64,000 nucleotides of DNA from Trichopria drosophilae (Eukaryota; Arthropoda; Insecta; Hymenoptera; Diapriidae): NCBI GenBank assembly GCA_030407085.1, contig CM059582.1:139644501-139708500 (forward strand). The letters run 5' to 3'. The notes under the pieces are model-generated. The model saw nothing but the letters and a program-made list of their open reading frames with translations, had not been told where the DNA came from and searched no databases. Positions 43,357 to 53,514 of the stretch are shown one piece after another. Both the position numbers and the translations under genes were made by a program. Every line of letters starts with the position of its first letter. Position 1 is the stretch's first letter.

Positions 43357-43756
43357 TGTTGGCGCGTGTACGATCCCTGCCTTTCCCAAGTGCGATAAAA
43401 ATCGTTGTCAGAACGCCGATGTGTCGACGCTCCGATTATATTATTGATTTGGTCAATAGGGATCCCCCACGGCGCAAGCGTGAAACTCCAATCTAGTTTA
43501 GCGAATTTAGAGGATGCGAGACGCGTGCATAATTGAGTTCAGTTCCATTCAAGACTTCCGATTACGCGAACCAGTTTCGCCCTCCCGTACGTGAAAAACA
43601 TGCTCTCCATATTTTCGTTCGTATGGTGCTATTGATCAAATAAAGATATCGAATATAAATTTTCTTTTACTCGTAATTTATCGATTCCTAATCTTCGTCT
43701 TACCAGCCTGTATCCGAGTGCTTTGAGAAATTGTTCTGCACGATTTCATCACGACA
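43357..43756 (+). repeat. 5' LTR of the BEL/Pao element (400 bp)
   Basis: Begins TGTTGGCGCGTG and ends ATCACGACA, followed after three bases by the primer-binding site. An AATAAA-like ATCAAATAAAG lies at 43634-43645. Confidence 0.7.
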
Positions 43757-43759
43757 ATA

Positions 43760-43777
43760 TTGGTCCTTCGAGCCGGA
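43760..43777 (+). promoter_or_regulatory. Primer-binding site of the BEL/Pao element
   Basis: TGGTCCTTCGAGCCGGAT starts three bases after the LTR end, the position and TGG start expected of a tRNA primer site. This sequence is characteristic of Pao/BEL elements as I remember them. Confidence 0.65.
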
Positions 43778-44481
43778 TAATAAGGATTCTGCAGAGAAAA
43801 AGCTACTCCAACATAAATGTTTAATTTTCGAATATTAAATATTTGAAAATTGGTGCATTTTATTGAAAAGAACTGAAAGGACGTCTTTCCACATCTTTGC
43901 TTTTTAGTGCACTGTTAGTTCTGTAAATACAGTGGAAAAAGGCACGCCATTATTTGATTACGATTAAACAAGCACGGTGGCGCGTGGGGGTAGCAGAGAC
44001 GCAACGGTCAGAACCATCTCTCCCGTGGTGACCTCATCAGACGCGGCTCGTGTTCATCTTCACGACCTCCCAACCTCTCCGTCTCGGACTACCACACTTC
44101 TACATACTTGCATGTTGCATATAAGTGTTGCATGAGTGGGAGATCCACACGACGACCTTTGCTCAGTCGCCGCCATATTAGGAATCTACCCCACCAAATG
44201 TGCGGCGGCGAACAGACACCGAGGATAACACAGCTGATATGGATGCGATGATCGCAGGTCAGTTGACACATTTTGGTAAGCTAACCTCCTTTTCGCTATT
44301 ATTATTATGTGCGTGCAATATCGAGTGTCTTTGAACCCGAATTCCACTAGCAATTAGTCGCTCATTCTTTTCATTGTATCGAGTGAATATAATATTAAAC
44401 TTAAAATAAATAAGCAAAATTTGCTTGTTAATTTACATAGACTTTTTAAATATTGAAATCATTAACATTTTTTTTTTCAAA

Positions 44482-45801
44482 ATGTCAGATTCAGCAGTCT
44501 TGACCCTCCTCGGTCTTCCTAGCAAGACCTCTCGCGCAAAGTCGCCGGCCACTCTTTTCCGCATGATAAAGATGCAATTAATGCAATTCGCTACATTCAA
44601 AAGAGTTTGCGATATGATCGATCACCTTGAATCGCAAGAGTCAGGGTCAATTACTGTGAGGCGAGGGAATAATCTATTTAATATATTAGAGGCCGTATGT
44701 ACATCGTGTCGAGAATGTCACGTAGATCTTGTGTCCACGGACCCCGAAACCACAACGGGAATAGCTGCTTATCATAAGGAAAATAATTTTTCCACTATTG
44801 AAATTAATTTTTGATTTTATTCCGACAAGTTTGCGAAGCTCCTGCCACCACCTACTATACCAGCAGCAGTGTCAGCTCCAGTTCATATACCTACAGCGTT
44901 GAAGCGCATTCGCATCCCGACGTTCTCAGGACATAGATAGCAGTGGTCGAACTTCAGAGACCTATGCTCCACGATGGTGGTGGAGGCGCCATGAATATCA
45001 AAGGTTCAAAAGATGCATTATCTGAAGACGAGTCAGACCGGAAATGCATTGTCAATCATTGCTAATATTGACGTCAACGGGGATCACTTCTGTGAAGCAT
45101 GGAAACTAGTCTACGATAACTTCCAGGATGTACCTGCCCTGATTACTGCCAAAATTGGAAAAACTTCGTCAATCGAAACTCTTATTTTACAGACGAACGA
45201 GTGCATCGCAGCCCTGCGTACTCTGGGAAAACCTGTTGACAAATGGAGTTCGCTGCCGCCTGTTATGACGCTCAATCGACTGGATCTGGGGACCCGCAGT
45301 GCCTGGCATGAGAAAATTGGAAGGAGTGAAGTGATGCCGAAATACAATGAACTCGAGGCATATTTGAAGCACCGTCTACTGTACATGCCTACAGATGCAC
45401 AAGATCTCAGTCTCCATTCCCTCCACGGTAGCTCCTCACAGCAACGTTCATCCACGATGACTAGAACACGTCATCGAAATCCGACGATGCCTCCAATGAT
45501 GCATCCAAGAACATCGTCGTATTCATCGAACCAGATATTCAATCATGTGGTAACCGAAATGTCAAAAATGACTCAACGAAAATGTATTGAATGCAATTAT
45601 GCTCATCCGTAATGAATTTAAAAAATATCCTCCGTCTTCGCGACTAGACATAGTACGCCGCGCTAATCTATGTTTTAATTGTCGCCGGTGCGGGCTGTCG
45701 TACCATACGCTCCTGCATCCATCCTTCAATAATGGGAATACGCAGGTGATAGATACCAACGCGAACAGCCGATCTATCGGAACCTACCTGCTTCCAGATT
45801 A
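44482..45801 (+). pseudogene. Gag of the BEL/Pao element, frameshifted
   Basis: The N-terminus (ATG at 44482) is a helical region. After a break (44815-45012) comes the gag core of Pao elements: MHYLKTSQTGNALSIIANI, HFCEAWKLVYDNFQ and LRTLGKPVDKWSSLPP (45013-45260). The C-terminus has a knuckle-like CIECNYAHP (45579-45610), then, in another frame, YPPSSRLDIVRRANLCFNCR (45625-45685), the end of the zinc region. At least two frameshifts and a stop at 45610 make it non-functional. Confidence 0.72.
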
Positions 45802-45989
45802 AAATTTTTAGAAATGGACGTCGGTTGCTGAATTTTTAACCGATTTTGACATTTCTTTTTTTTAAATATTCGGGAGAGATTGTATATCAACTGTGAGTTG
45901 CGTTTTCTTAATATCTTGATTCGTTCCTCCGCAATGTCGCTGCGAAATTGTTTCGTACATGAAGTGCATAAACAACATACGAGATAAGG

Positions 45990-46290
45990 TTAAAAATTAA
46001 CGATCCTAAAATCCGAAAACAATTGAAAATGTATGGAAATGGGTGAAACTGTATACATACGGGTTTTTAGGGTTGCTAAGAACGAATGTAAGGTTAAAAT
46101 TTTCATAGTTAAAAATGGCGGATCTAATATGGCCGACCTACAATCCGAAAATAATTAAAAATATATATGAAAATTAGTGAAATTGTATATACGGAGGTTT
46201 TCGGAGTTGTTACAAACGAATTTGAGGTTAAAATTTTGGAAATTCAAAATGGCCCAAAATGGCTGACATAAAATCCGAAAGCAAATGAAA
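45990..46290. repeat. Two and a half units related to the 122-bp repeat of element C
   Basis: Blocks AAAATCCGAAAACAATTGAAA, GTGAAACTGTATACATACGG, GAACGAATGTAAGGTTAAAA and AAAATGGCGGATCTAATATG repeat with a period of about 125 bp. The order of blocks (ATGGCGGAT..AATATGGC, spacer, TTTTCGG.GT.G, ACGAAT.TGAGGTTA, AAATTCAAA) is that of the element C unit. Confidence 0.65.
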
Positions 46291-46299
46291 TTGTATTTT

Positions 46300-47585
46300 T
46301 ATATATGTAACTTTTACACCACATTTGGTTTGGTTTGGATATCTTTTGCTTTGTAACTTTAAGGGTCTAAAACAAGACCGTGCTTACGTTAATAGTGATG
46401 CCTAATAAATTTGTTTTACTGCAATGTTTCTTGCTGCTATTGCAGCCGAAACAGAGCGAATGTACATTTTACGTTTGTCAGTCATAATTAATGAAATAAA
46501 TGTGTATTCCAGTTATTTTTCAATTATAACGGTATGCTCAGAAAATTCGGTATTATAAATATTTATTACAAATTTTAAAAGACCCCCAGCTGAAAAAAAC
46601 CTAACCTTCTTTTTTTGCCTAAGCTACGACTAAGAGCAACGCCGTAAAATGGAAAATTAAAAACGTCATTTGCAGCGGTATGTCCCGCTAAACACCGTTA
46701 GATCTATCATTTTACCGGGATCGTCTCGCTAAATGTCCGGTAAACACCATTACATTACTTTTTAGGTCCCGCTAAACATGAATTTCCGAATTCTGAAGCA
46801 AAGATGTAGAATGCAGATAATTTCATAACAAATAGGACGTAACGTATGTTTCCTGGATTTTTTAATTTTAACAACAATTTCTATAAAATATTAAAAAGCG
46901 ATGTCACATAATGATTCTAAATAATTATCCATAAAATTGTACCCATAGTTCATGTAAAACATTCGTTGTATACATTCGAAGAAATGCGTCTTTAATAAAT
47001 TTCAATAATTCTGTTTTCGTACTGCCGTAGAAAATTGTTAACTTCTATCATAAAATAATACCAACGAAACATTAACCTATATGATATTAATAATAGCACA
47101 GAAAAAAATGTACGCGATGGATTTTGCTTGTTGAAATTAAATCAAATGACTATCAGATAGCCCAGACATTTACATTAAATACCTAATATTCGGAACTCCG
47201 TAGATGAGATCAAACACAGTTTTCATTGGATTACAGTTTTCGTATTAAGCACGGGTTTCTTGAATTATTAAAGATTGATCGAAGACTATTCGAGTCCCCC
47301 TTCACGGACTTGTGATATATGGGGCGATTGTCGTGTCTTTGCACGTGACGCAAGAGAACCGCACTTCTCTAATATTTTAAGCCAATCTGAGAAATCTATA
47401 TCATCATGTATGACGCATATACTATTTTTAGGAGATTCACGATTTTCATGATTAGAAATTTAATTTAGGTTTTACAACAATAAATTGTTATGTTTTATAT
47501 AGGTGCGGGAGTAATGTGTAATAAATAACTGCTGTAACTTATATCATTTAAGATGGCTTCAACAAATATTTTAATCTCTTATAAG
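46300..47585. other. AT-rich region without recognised features
   Basis: No ORF, long repeat or RNA gene seen. A degenerate GGTCCCGCTAAACA word occurs a few times at 46680-46780. Confidence 0.4.
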
Positions 47586-47966
47586 CCCTGCGAAAAATGT
47601 TAGGTAGGATTCTCATGAGAATCACATGAGAAGTTGAAACAAGTACCTTGTACATTTCATATAAATGTCGTATAGTATTCTCACTATGTTACGGAAACAC
47701 TGTTCGACGATATTTTCGATTTTTATGAAAATTGACCTGATTGTGATGATATTTTCATCTAATTTCCATAAAATTTCAACTCAAAACATTCATAATTATA
47801 TGCTCATAAAACTACCAATTAAATTATTTTGTTTCATGTCATAAAACTTATTCGTACGATACTTGTATGACTAATAGATGTATATAATGTACATATACGA
47901 TAACTATAAGGAACTTATTTCTATTTCTCATGAGAATCTCATGAGTATCCTACTTTTTTCGCAGGG
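47586..47966. mobile_element. 381-bp MITE
   Basis: CCCTGCGAAAAATG at the left pairs with TTTTTTCGCAGGG at the right. Further in, TAGGATTCTCATGAGAAT pairs with ATTCTCATGAGATTC-type sequence and its mirror at 47930-47950. Inverted match extends about 100 bp with indels. No ORF. Confidence 0.7.
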
Positions 47967-48104
47967 ATAGTATATTTTAATTTATTATTACAAACCACCT
48001 AGTCAACCACAAAATATAATTGATGTTGCTGCTACATAAAAACTGTTACATAGTATTAAAAAAACAATGTATACGTACCCGCTATGAAACCTAAAAGGAA
48101 ATAT

Positions 48105-48400
48105 ATCACCTTTACGGAGTATTTACATGAATGCTATTACGTATCAAATATGTGGCAAGTTTATGTAACATTTATGTAACAAATGTTCTCTCTCTGCATT
48201 TCAATATGTTATCTTTAAAAATTATGTATTTAATACCTCACGAACGCTATATAACCAGTATGTATCAATTGCATGTAATATTTATATAACAAATGTTCTC
48301 TGGTTGAACAATGTTTAAAAATAATGTATCTGATACATAAACAGCGCTGTTTAACCGGTATGTAACGTTTGTATGTAATACTCATGTAACACATCTTTAT
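48105..48400. repeat. Short tandem repeat, ~112-bp unit, about 2.5 copies
   Basis: AACAAATGTTCTCT occurs at 48177 and 48289, with parallel TTTAAAAATTATGTAT / TTTAAAAATAATGTAT and ATATAACCAGTATGTA / TTTAACCGGTATGTAA blocks downstream. Confidence 0.6.
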
Positions 48401-48798
48401 CCCTGAGTATTTTTTTATATTTTGTAGTTGATACAACACAAATAAAGATACTTTACTGCAAAGATTAAAGTTTTGCTTCAAAATTCGATTTGATTCAATT
48501 TCTAGTCAAATTACTTTCAAAAATATATTTTTTTTCGAATGGTAAATACACAAACGCGATGTTCTATATAAAAGTGAAATACATTTTTCAGGAATAAAAT
48601 ATTAGGCCACAGATACAGACCCAAATTATTTTAATTAACGATCAATAGAAAAAACATTACATGTGTTTAATATATTTTATTTATTACATCTGACAAATTG
48701 TATAACAGTCAAATCATTAAGACCATGAAAATTTGGTAATCGTCGGGTGCTTCAAATCTATTAGTCTTCCACCCCAAATAACGAGTAATCATAGCGTG

Positions 48799-48900
48799 CA
48801 AGAGTAGGTTAGTGGTTATGCCGTTAGCCTAGTAATCGTGAGATCCAGGTTCGATTCCCTGCGAGTCGGGGCGAGTGTTTTTCAGATTTGTTTGGGGGCG
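48799..48900 (+). mobile_element. tRNA-derived SINE-like sequence
   Basis: An A-box-like GAGTAGGTTAGTGG (~48811) and a B box GGTTCGATTCC (48848-48858) lie at tRNA-like spacing. The T-arm pairs in four of five positions but the acceptor ends (about 48798-48804 with 48863-48869) do not pair, so this is a SINE head or tRNA pseudogene and not a functional tRNA. Confidence 0.55.
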
Positions 48901-49024
48901 GTACATATTTATGAATGAGTACTTTAAATTAATAGTAAAAAGTAGCATAAGGATATAAATAAATATTTCCCTAATAACAGATATTGTATATAATTTATAA
49001 TTGCCTTTTATAGATCTGTTACGT

Positions 49025-49255
49025 AAATGTTACACCCTGGCAAAATTGAAGCGTACACTTTAAATGTACGGGAAATGTACACGAAGTGTACTCTTCATCG
49101 AAGCGTACGTACCCTTCATGTACTTTTAACTTGCCGAAAGTACTGGAGTGCATTTTCTCATTTTAAGAGTAATCGCGTTCACCTCATGGAAGGTACTTCG
49201 AGAGTGAATAAATGCATAGATTTTTACGAGTACATTTTTGATAGTCACATTTAGT
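49025..49255. repeat. GTAC-rich sequence related to 17800-18215
   Basis: Starts ACACCCTGGCAAAATTGAAG and contains AATGTACGGGAAATGTACAC, like the sequence beginning at 17794. A 75-codon frame across it has no recognisable domain. Confidence 0.45.
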
Positions 49256-50028
49256 GTACCATATTCTTATTAGGAATGAAATAAGGCGTTCTAACTATCA
49301 GTTCTAACCCACCCAATAAGCGGTCAAAATAGTTGTACTTTTTGAATAAATTTTTTGTATTGTGTTAAAATCATTTCACAATTATTACAATGACCGCCAA
49401 TGCGTTAAAAATCTAAGTATGAGATCCACATTGATTTTAGAGCACATCATGGCCTTGAGAAAATTATATACGAAAATGATTGTTTGTGTTGATAATTATA
49501 TACAATATGGCCGACCAAATTTTTCAAAACAACAATTTTTTATGAAATATGATATGAAGGGATTTTTGAGGTAGCTGATTACAAATCGGTTGACGAAAGT
49601 AAAAAATTTAAAATGGTGGATCCAATATGGCTGACAAAAAATTTTAAAATCGAATTTTTATGGAATTTAATATTAAAGTTTGGTATTTGGTCATTGCAAT
49701 GCTCTTGGCGAAATAGAATTCGATTTATTCAATATTGCAGGCTGAAGTAAAAAAACCATGTTATAGTTTAGTATATTTATTATTCGATCTATTTTTATTA
49801 GTAAAATTTAAAATTCCTAGTGATCAACTAATATCATAAAGAAAATCAGTTCATCCGCACCCTACCCACCAATATAATTGATGTTACCAACTCTCACCTC
49901 GTGTGGGTAGATGAAAAGGAGATTTTTTTTTTTACCTTTTTTATAATTTTTTTTAATTTTTAGTTTTTTTTTAAAATAATTTATTTATTAGCAGGTTTTT
50001 TTATATTTTAAGAATTAGTGTGACTTAA

Positions 50029-52541
50029 CCCGTTTCATCCTGAAATGCCCTAAATTTTAACTTCTTTTCATCAGATGCTTTCTCATAGAGAAAGTAACTC
50101 AATCGTTTTGATATAACCAAACCTATTGTATTTTTTCTCGAACTTTCTAAATCCGGTTTCAGATTGACCATATCTGCCGCCATTTTTTTACTATGGCGGT
50201 TTAAACATAAAAAAATCGTGAATTTTGAAAAAATTTGTTCAAATAATCGTATTTTTTAACAGGAAACCGTGTTCGAATCAAGCTGAATCTCTGTATCTGG
50301 TGGAGTAAATAGTTATACTAAAAGATAGGATGGTTATTATATCACCATTCAAAATGGTGGATTCAAAATGGCGGACCTCAGTGAACATTTTGTTGAAAAA
50401 TTTCTGGACGCTCTAACTGAACAATTATGAGCTTGTTTAAAAAAATGCTCACAATAAAAAATTCTTAGAATTCGTCGAGAAATAAAGTGGATTTTTTCAG
50501 ATTTTTTAAATGAATTTTTGAAATTTTTTTTTCAAAATTCTTTCCAAAATTGTAATTTTTTTTCGAAAAATTCTGAACAAAATTTAGTGCATTCTCTGAT
50601 GAATTCTAAGAGTTTTTTATTCTATTCATTTTTTCCCAAAAGTTGGTAGTTTTCAAAAAAGAAAAATCTTAAACTATAATATTTGAAATTCATTTCCTCG
50701 AAAAATATCAACTTTTGAAAAGAATTGCAAAGAACAAAAAACTCTACCAGAATTTACCAGAGAATGCACTAAATTTTGTTCAGAATTTGTCGTAAATAAA
50801 TTACAATTTTGAAAAAAAATTTGAAAAAAAAATACTCAAAACTTGAAAAAATCTGAAAAAATTCCACTATATTTCAAAATCAATTCGAAGAACTTTTCAT
50901 TCTCAACATTTTTTTTAAAAAGCTCGTAGCTTTTGAGTTAGATCGTCCAGAAATTTTTCAAGAAAATTTTGACTGCACTGAGAGAAAACTTGTTGGTAAC
51001 CGCAACTATTTTGTTTAGTGAAAAAAATTACAGTAACCTTGACGATATATTATGGTAAACCTGACATTAATAATGTTATCGGTACTATATGAATATAGTA
51101 AAATATTATCTCCATAATATTGTTACAGGGAACGTAAAATTACAGTTCCTTAACATTAAATTTTGTGGTTACATGCACATGAATTAATATAGTAAATGTA
51201 ACATTATATTCCATGTAAATTTTACCATAAATTTTAGTTAAATACGGTCATAACTATTCTTTTAGTCAGCTGCACTGCAATTTATGGTTAACGAGATATC
51301 GAATGCGAAACTCGAACTGGAAGAATTTTTTGTTTTCTTCTATTCTGCATGCTAGAGAAGGATAGGACGCTTAAAGATATTTCTGACACGTGTATGTGTA
51401 TTGTTTTATATTCTCTTTGTTTTATAGTAGGTATGTATATAAAAAAAGATGAAAACAAACCAGTATGGTTCGCAAAAAAAATAAATTCAACCGACAAACA
51501 CTTAATATACATTAATATACATAATACATTTGAATTTCGCGGGCAGAATTTTCATAAATTGACGATAGGTGGCTAATCTTTTCTTTTATTTTTACGCAAG
51601 CACCAGTACCATATTTCTATTAGTATATATGTAGTTGGATTCCTACGTTGCTATATGTTAGGTCGTTGTGAGTTCTCAAATGTATCTGCGTTTTACGAAT
51701 GCGGTATGTGTATATGTTTTTGAAATGTATGAAGCGAATATACTGTTATATACGTCTGCGTTTATGCGTGTCATGTGTGTAAATAGTGTATTTATTATAT
51801 AATATCCTTGTTCATAAAATTCAATAAATGTCTATTGCAGATACCACAGTCTAAAATATTTCGAGGCAAAATAAGTAATATTGTTTTCTCGTTTTCTTTA
51901 ATCCAGATTTAAAAAATAACTATACAATATAGTTGGTTTTACCATATTATATAGTTAGCCTAACATTCGATAATAGATAGCTGAACCATTTTTAAAAGGT
52001 GCAGTTTACTCTCAATTCTGTTACCTTCACTCTATATTATTGTATGAATAACAAAAAATTCGTCAGTAGGTGTTATCATAAAATTTAGTTGTGACTGTAT
52101 TTCACTCAAATTTAAAGTAAAATTATGGTAATGGGGACTATAATTTTCTCTCAGTGTGGGAACCGCGATTTTGAAGCCGCCATTTTGAATGGAGAATTAA
52201 TAACCATCCTATCTTTTAGTGTAACTAATTACTCCACCAGATGCAGAGACTTAGCTTGTTCCGAACATGGTTTCCTGTTCAAAAATACGATTATTTGAAG
52301 ACATTTTTTCAAAATTCACAATTTTTTTATGTTTAAACCACCCGCGCCATAGTAAAAAAATTAATTTTGTACATTTTTCTAACATTTTTTTTTCAGATAT
52401 GGTCAATCTGAAACCCGATTTAAAAAGTTCGAGAAAAAATACAATAGGTATGGTTATATCAAAACGATTGAGTGACTTTTTCTCTAAGAAAGCACCAGAT
52501 GAAAAGAAGTCAAAATTTACGGCATTACAGGACGAAACCGG
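50029..52541. mobile_element. TTAA-flanked foldback element, interrupted
   Basis: CCCGTTTCATCCTG at 50029 and CAGGACGAAACCGG ending 52541 are near reverse complements, each bordered by TTAA (50025-50028 and 52542-52545), a piggyBac-type target duplication. Without the insertion at 50976-52156 it is a ~1.33-kb palindrome with arms of about 660 bp centred near 50680. Segments 50029-50385 pair with 52157-52541, and 50385-50670 with 50695-50975. Confidence 0.82.
50976..52156. mobile_element. 1.18-kb TIR element nested in the foldback (CACTGAGAG type)
   Basis: CACTGAGAGAAAA at the left and TTTTCTCTCAGTG at the right are inverted repeats; partial symmetry continues inward (ACCATAATTTT-type blocks). 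No transposase is recognisable; two overlapping frames at 51288-51576 have no known domain. Removing it restores the palindrome of the host foldback. Confidence 0.75.
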
Positions 52542-52849
52542 TTAATGAAGCAATGTTTACAAAAGTGTAATGAATAAGTTGTGCAAAATTTAAATGTTCG
52601 TATTTCGCACTGTCGAGATGAGCACTTTTTTCAAGTCTTTATAGCAGTAAATGTGCAGTTTTTGTCTTGAGATGCGATGTTTGTCAAATAATGTTTAGCA
52701 AAACATAAAGCTAATTCTTTTATACCAACTTTTTTCTCGTTCTCCTGAGCAGCATTGAATAAGATCGTAGAATTTGCAATGGCTGCTTGTATCAAGCGAA
52801 AAATTACAGCTAAAAAGATATATGTAGTTCTGAAGAAGATTAAAAAATT

Positions 52850-52967
52850 GACATACAATTCCCAGAAGCATTTCATGAATATAACAAATACATGGGCGGC
52901 GTAGATGTACATGATATGCATTATAACAACTTGTTACCCTTTATTCGATCAAAAAAATGGACTTGAG
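52850..52967 (+). pseudogene. piggyBac transposase fragment
   Basis: Plus-strand reading gives FPEAFHEYNKYMGGVDVHDM and then LLPFIRSKKWT before a TGA. YNKYMGGVDVHD..Y and the following R-KKW are the conserved third-acid region of piggyBac/PGBD transposases. Only about 39 codons survive. Confidence 0.7.
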
Positions 52968-53514
52968 TAATTTTTATTCGTTTGATAAACGAATTTTATA
53001 CGTTTGATAAATCAATTTAAACATTTTTTGGTCAGCCATATTGAATCCACCATTTTAAATTTTTTACTTTTGTCAACCGATTTGTAATCAGCCACCTCGA
53101 AAACCCTCTGATACCAAATTTCATACAAAATCGTTGTTTTGAAAAATGTTGGTCGGCGATGTTTGTTTCGCCATTTTGAATTTCTCAATTTCATCAATAG
53201 ATTTGTAATCATTTGTATTGATTATCGATGATTTCAGATAAAAATAATCTGTTCAATAATATAATTAGTACGAAATAAATGTCAAGAGTGCATTGTTACA
53301 TTTTGTGCGGTCATAATACAATTCAGGTTTCAGTCAATATGGTAAATTATAATGGACGAAGTTTCAACAATTACGTAATGTGTCTAAGAAGTTCGTATAA
53401 GATTCGAAATAATTTATACATAATCTAAGATATTACAAAAATGTACTTTTATTATAAAAATACCCAGATATTTAGTATATATTGTTATAATATTTTATTT
53501 GAGTTTGAGTACTA

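Larger units (their letters stand above)
43357..45830 (+). mobile_element. BEL/Pao LTR retrotransposon reduced to 5' LTR and gag
   Basis: LTR, primer-binding site, leader with an upstream GC-rich stretch, then gag with frameshifts. No protease, RT, RNase H or integrase follows; after 45830 the sequence is AT-rich and unrelated. The 5' end lies inside the satellite, so it transposed into it and later lost its 3' half. Confidence 0.75.
49490..53195. repeat. Pair of inverted 'ATGGCGG' units enclosing 3.4 kb
   Basis: 49495-49665 and the reverse complement of 53030-53190 share CGACCAA.TTTTTCAAAACAACGATTTT, GGTGGCTGATTACAAATCGG and AAAATTTAAAATGGTGGATCC-type blocks at about 80%. They could be the subterminal parts of a larger decayed element that now contains the foldback and piggyBac remnant, or two independent copies of the dispersed unit. 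Confidence 0.5.

Noticed and set aside
48799..48871. Functional tRNA gene
   Set aside because: A and B boxes are visible but the acceptor stem does not pair; SINE or pseudogene is more likely.
52631..52921. 96-codon minus-strand frame
   Set aside because: It overlaps, antisense, the piggyBac fragment and has no domain.
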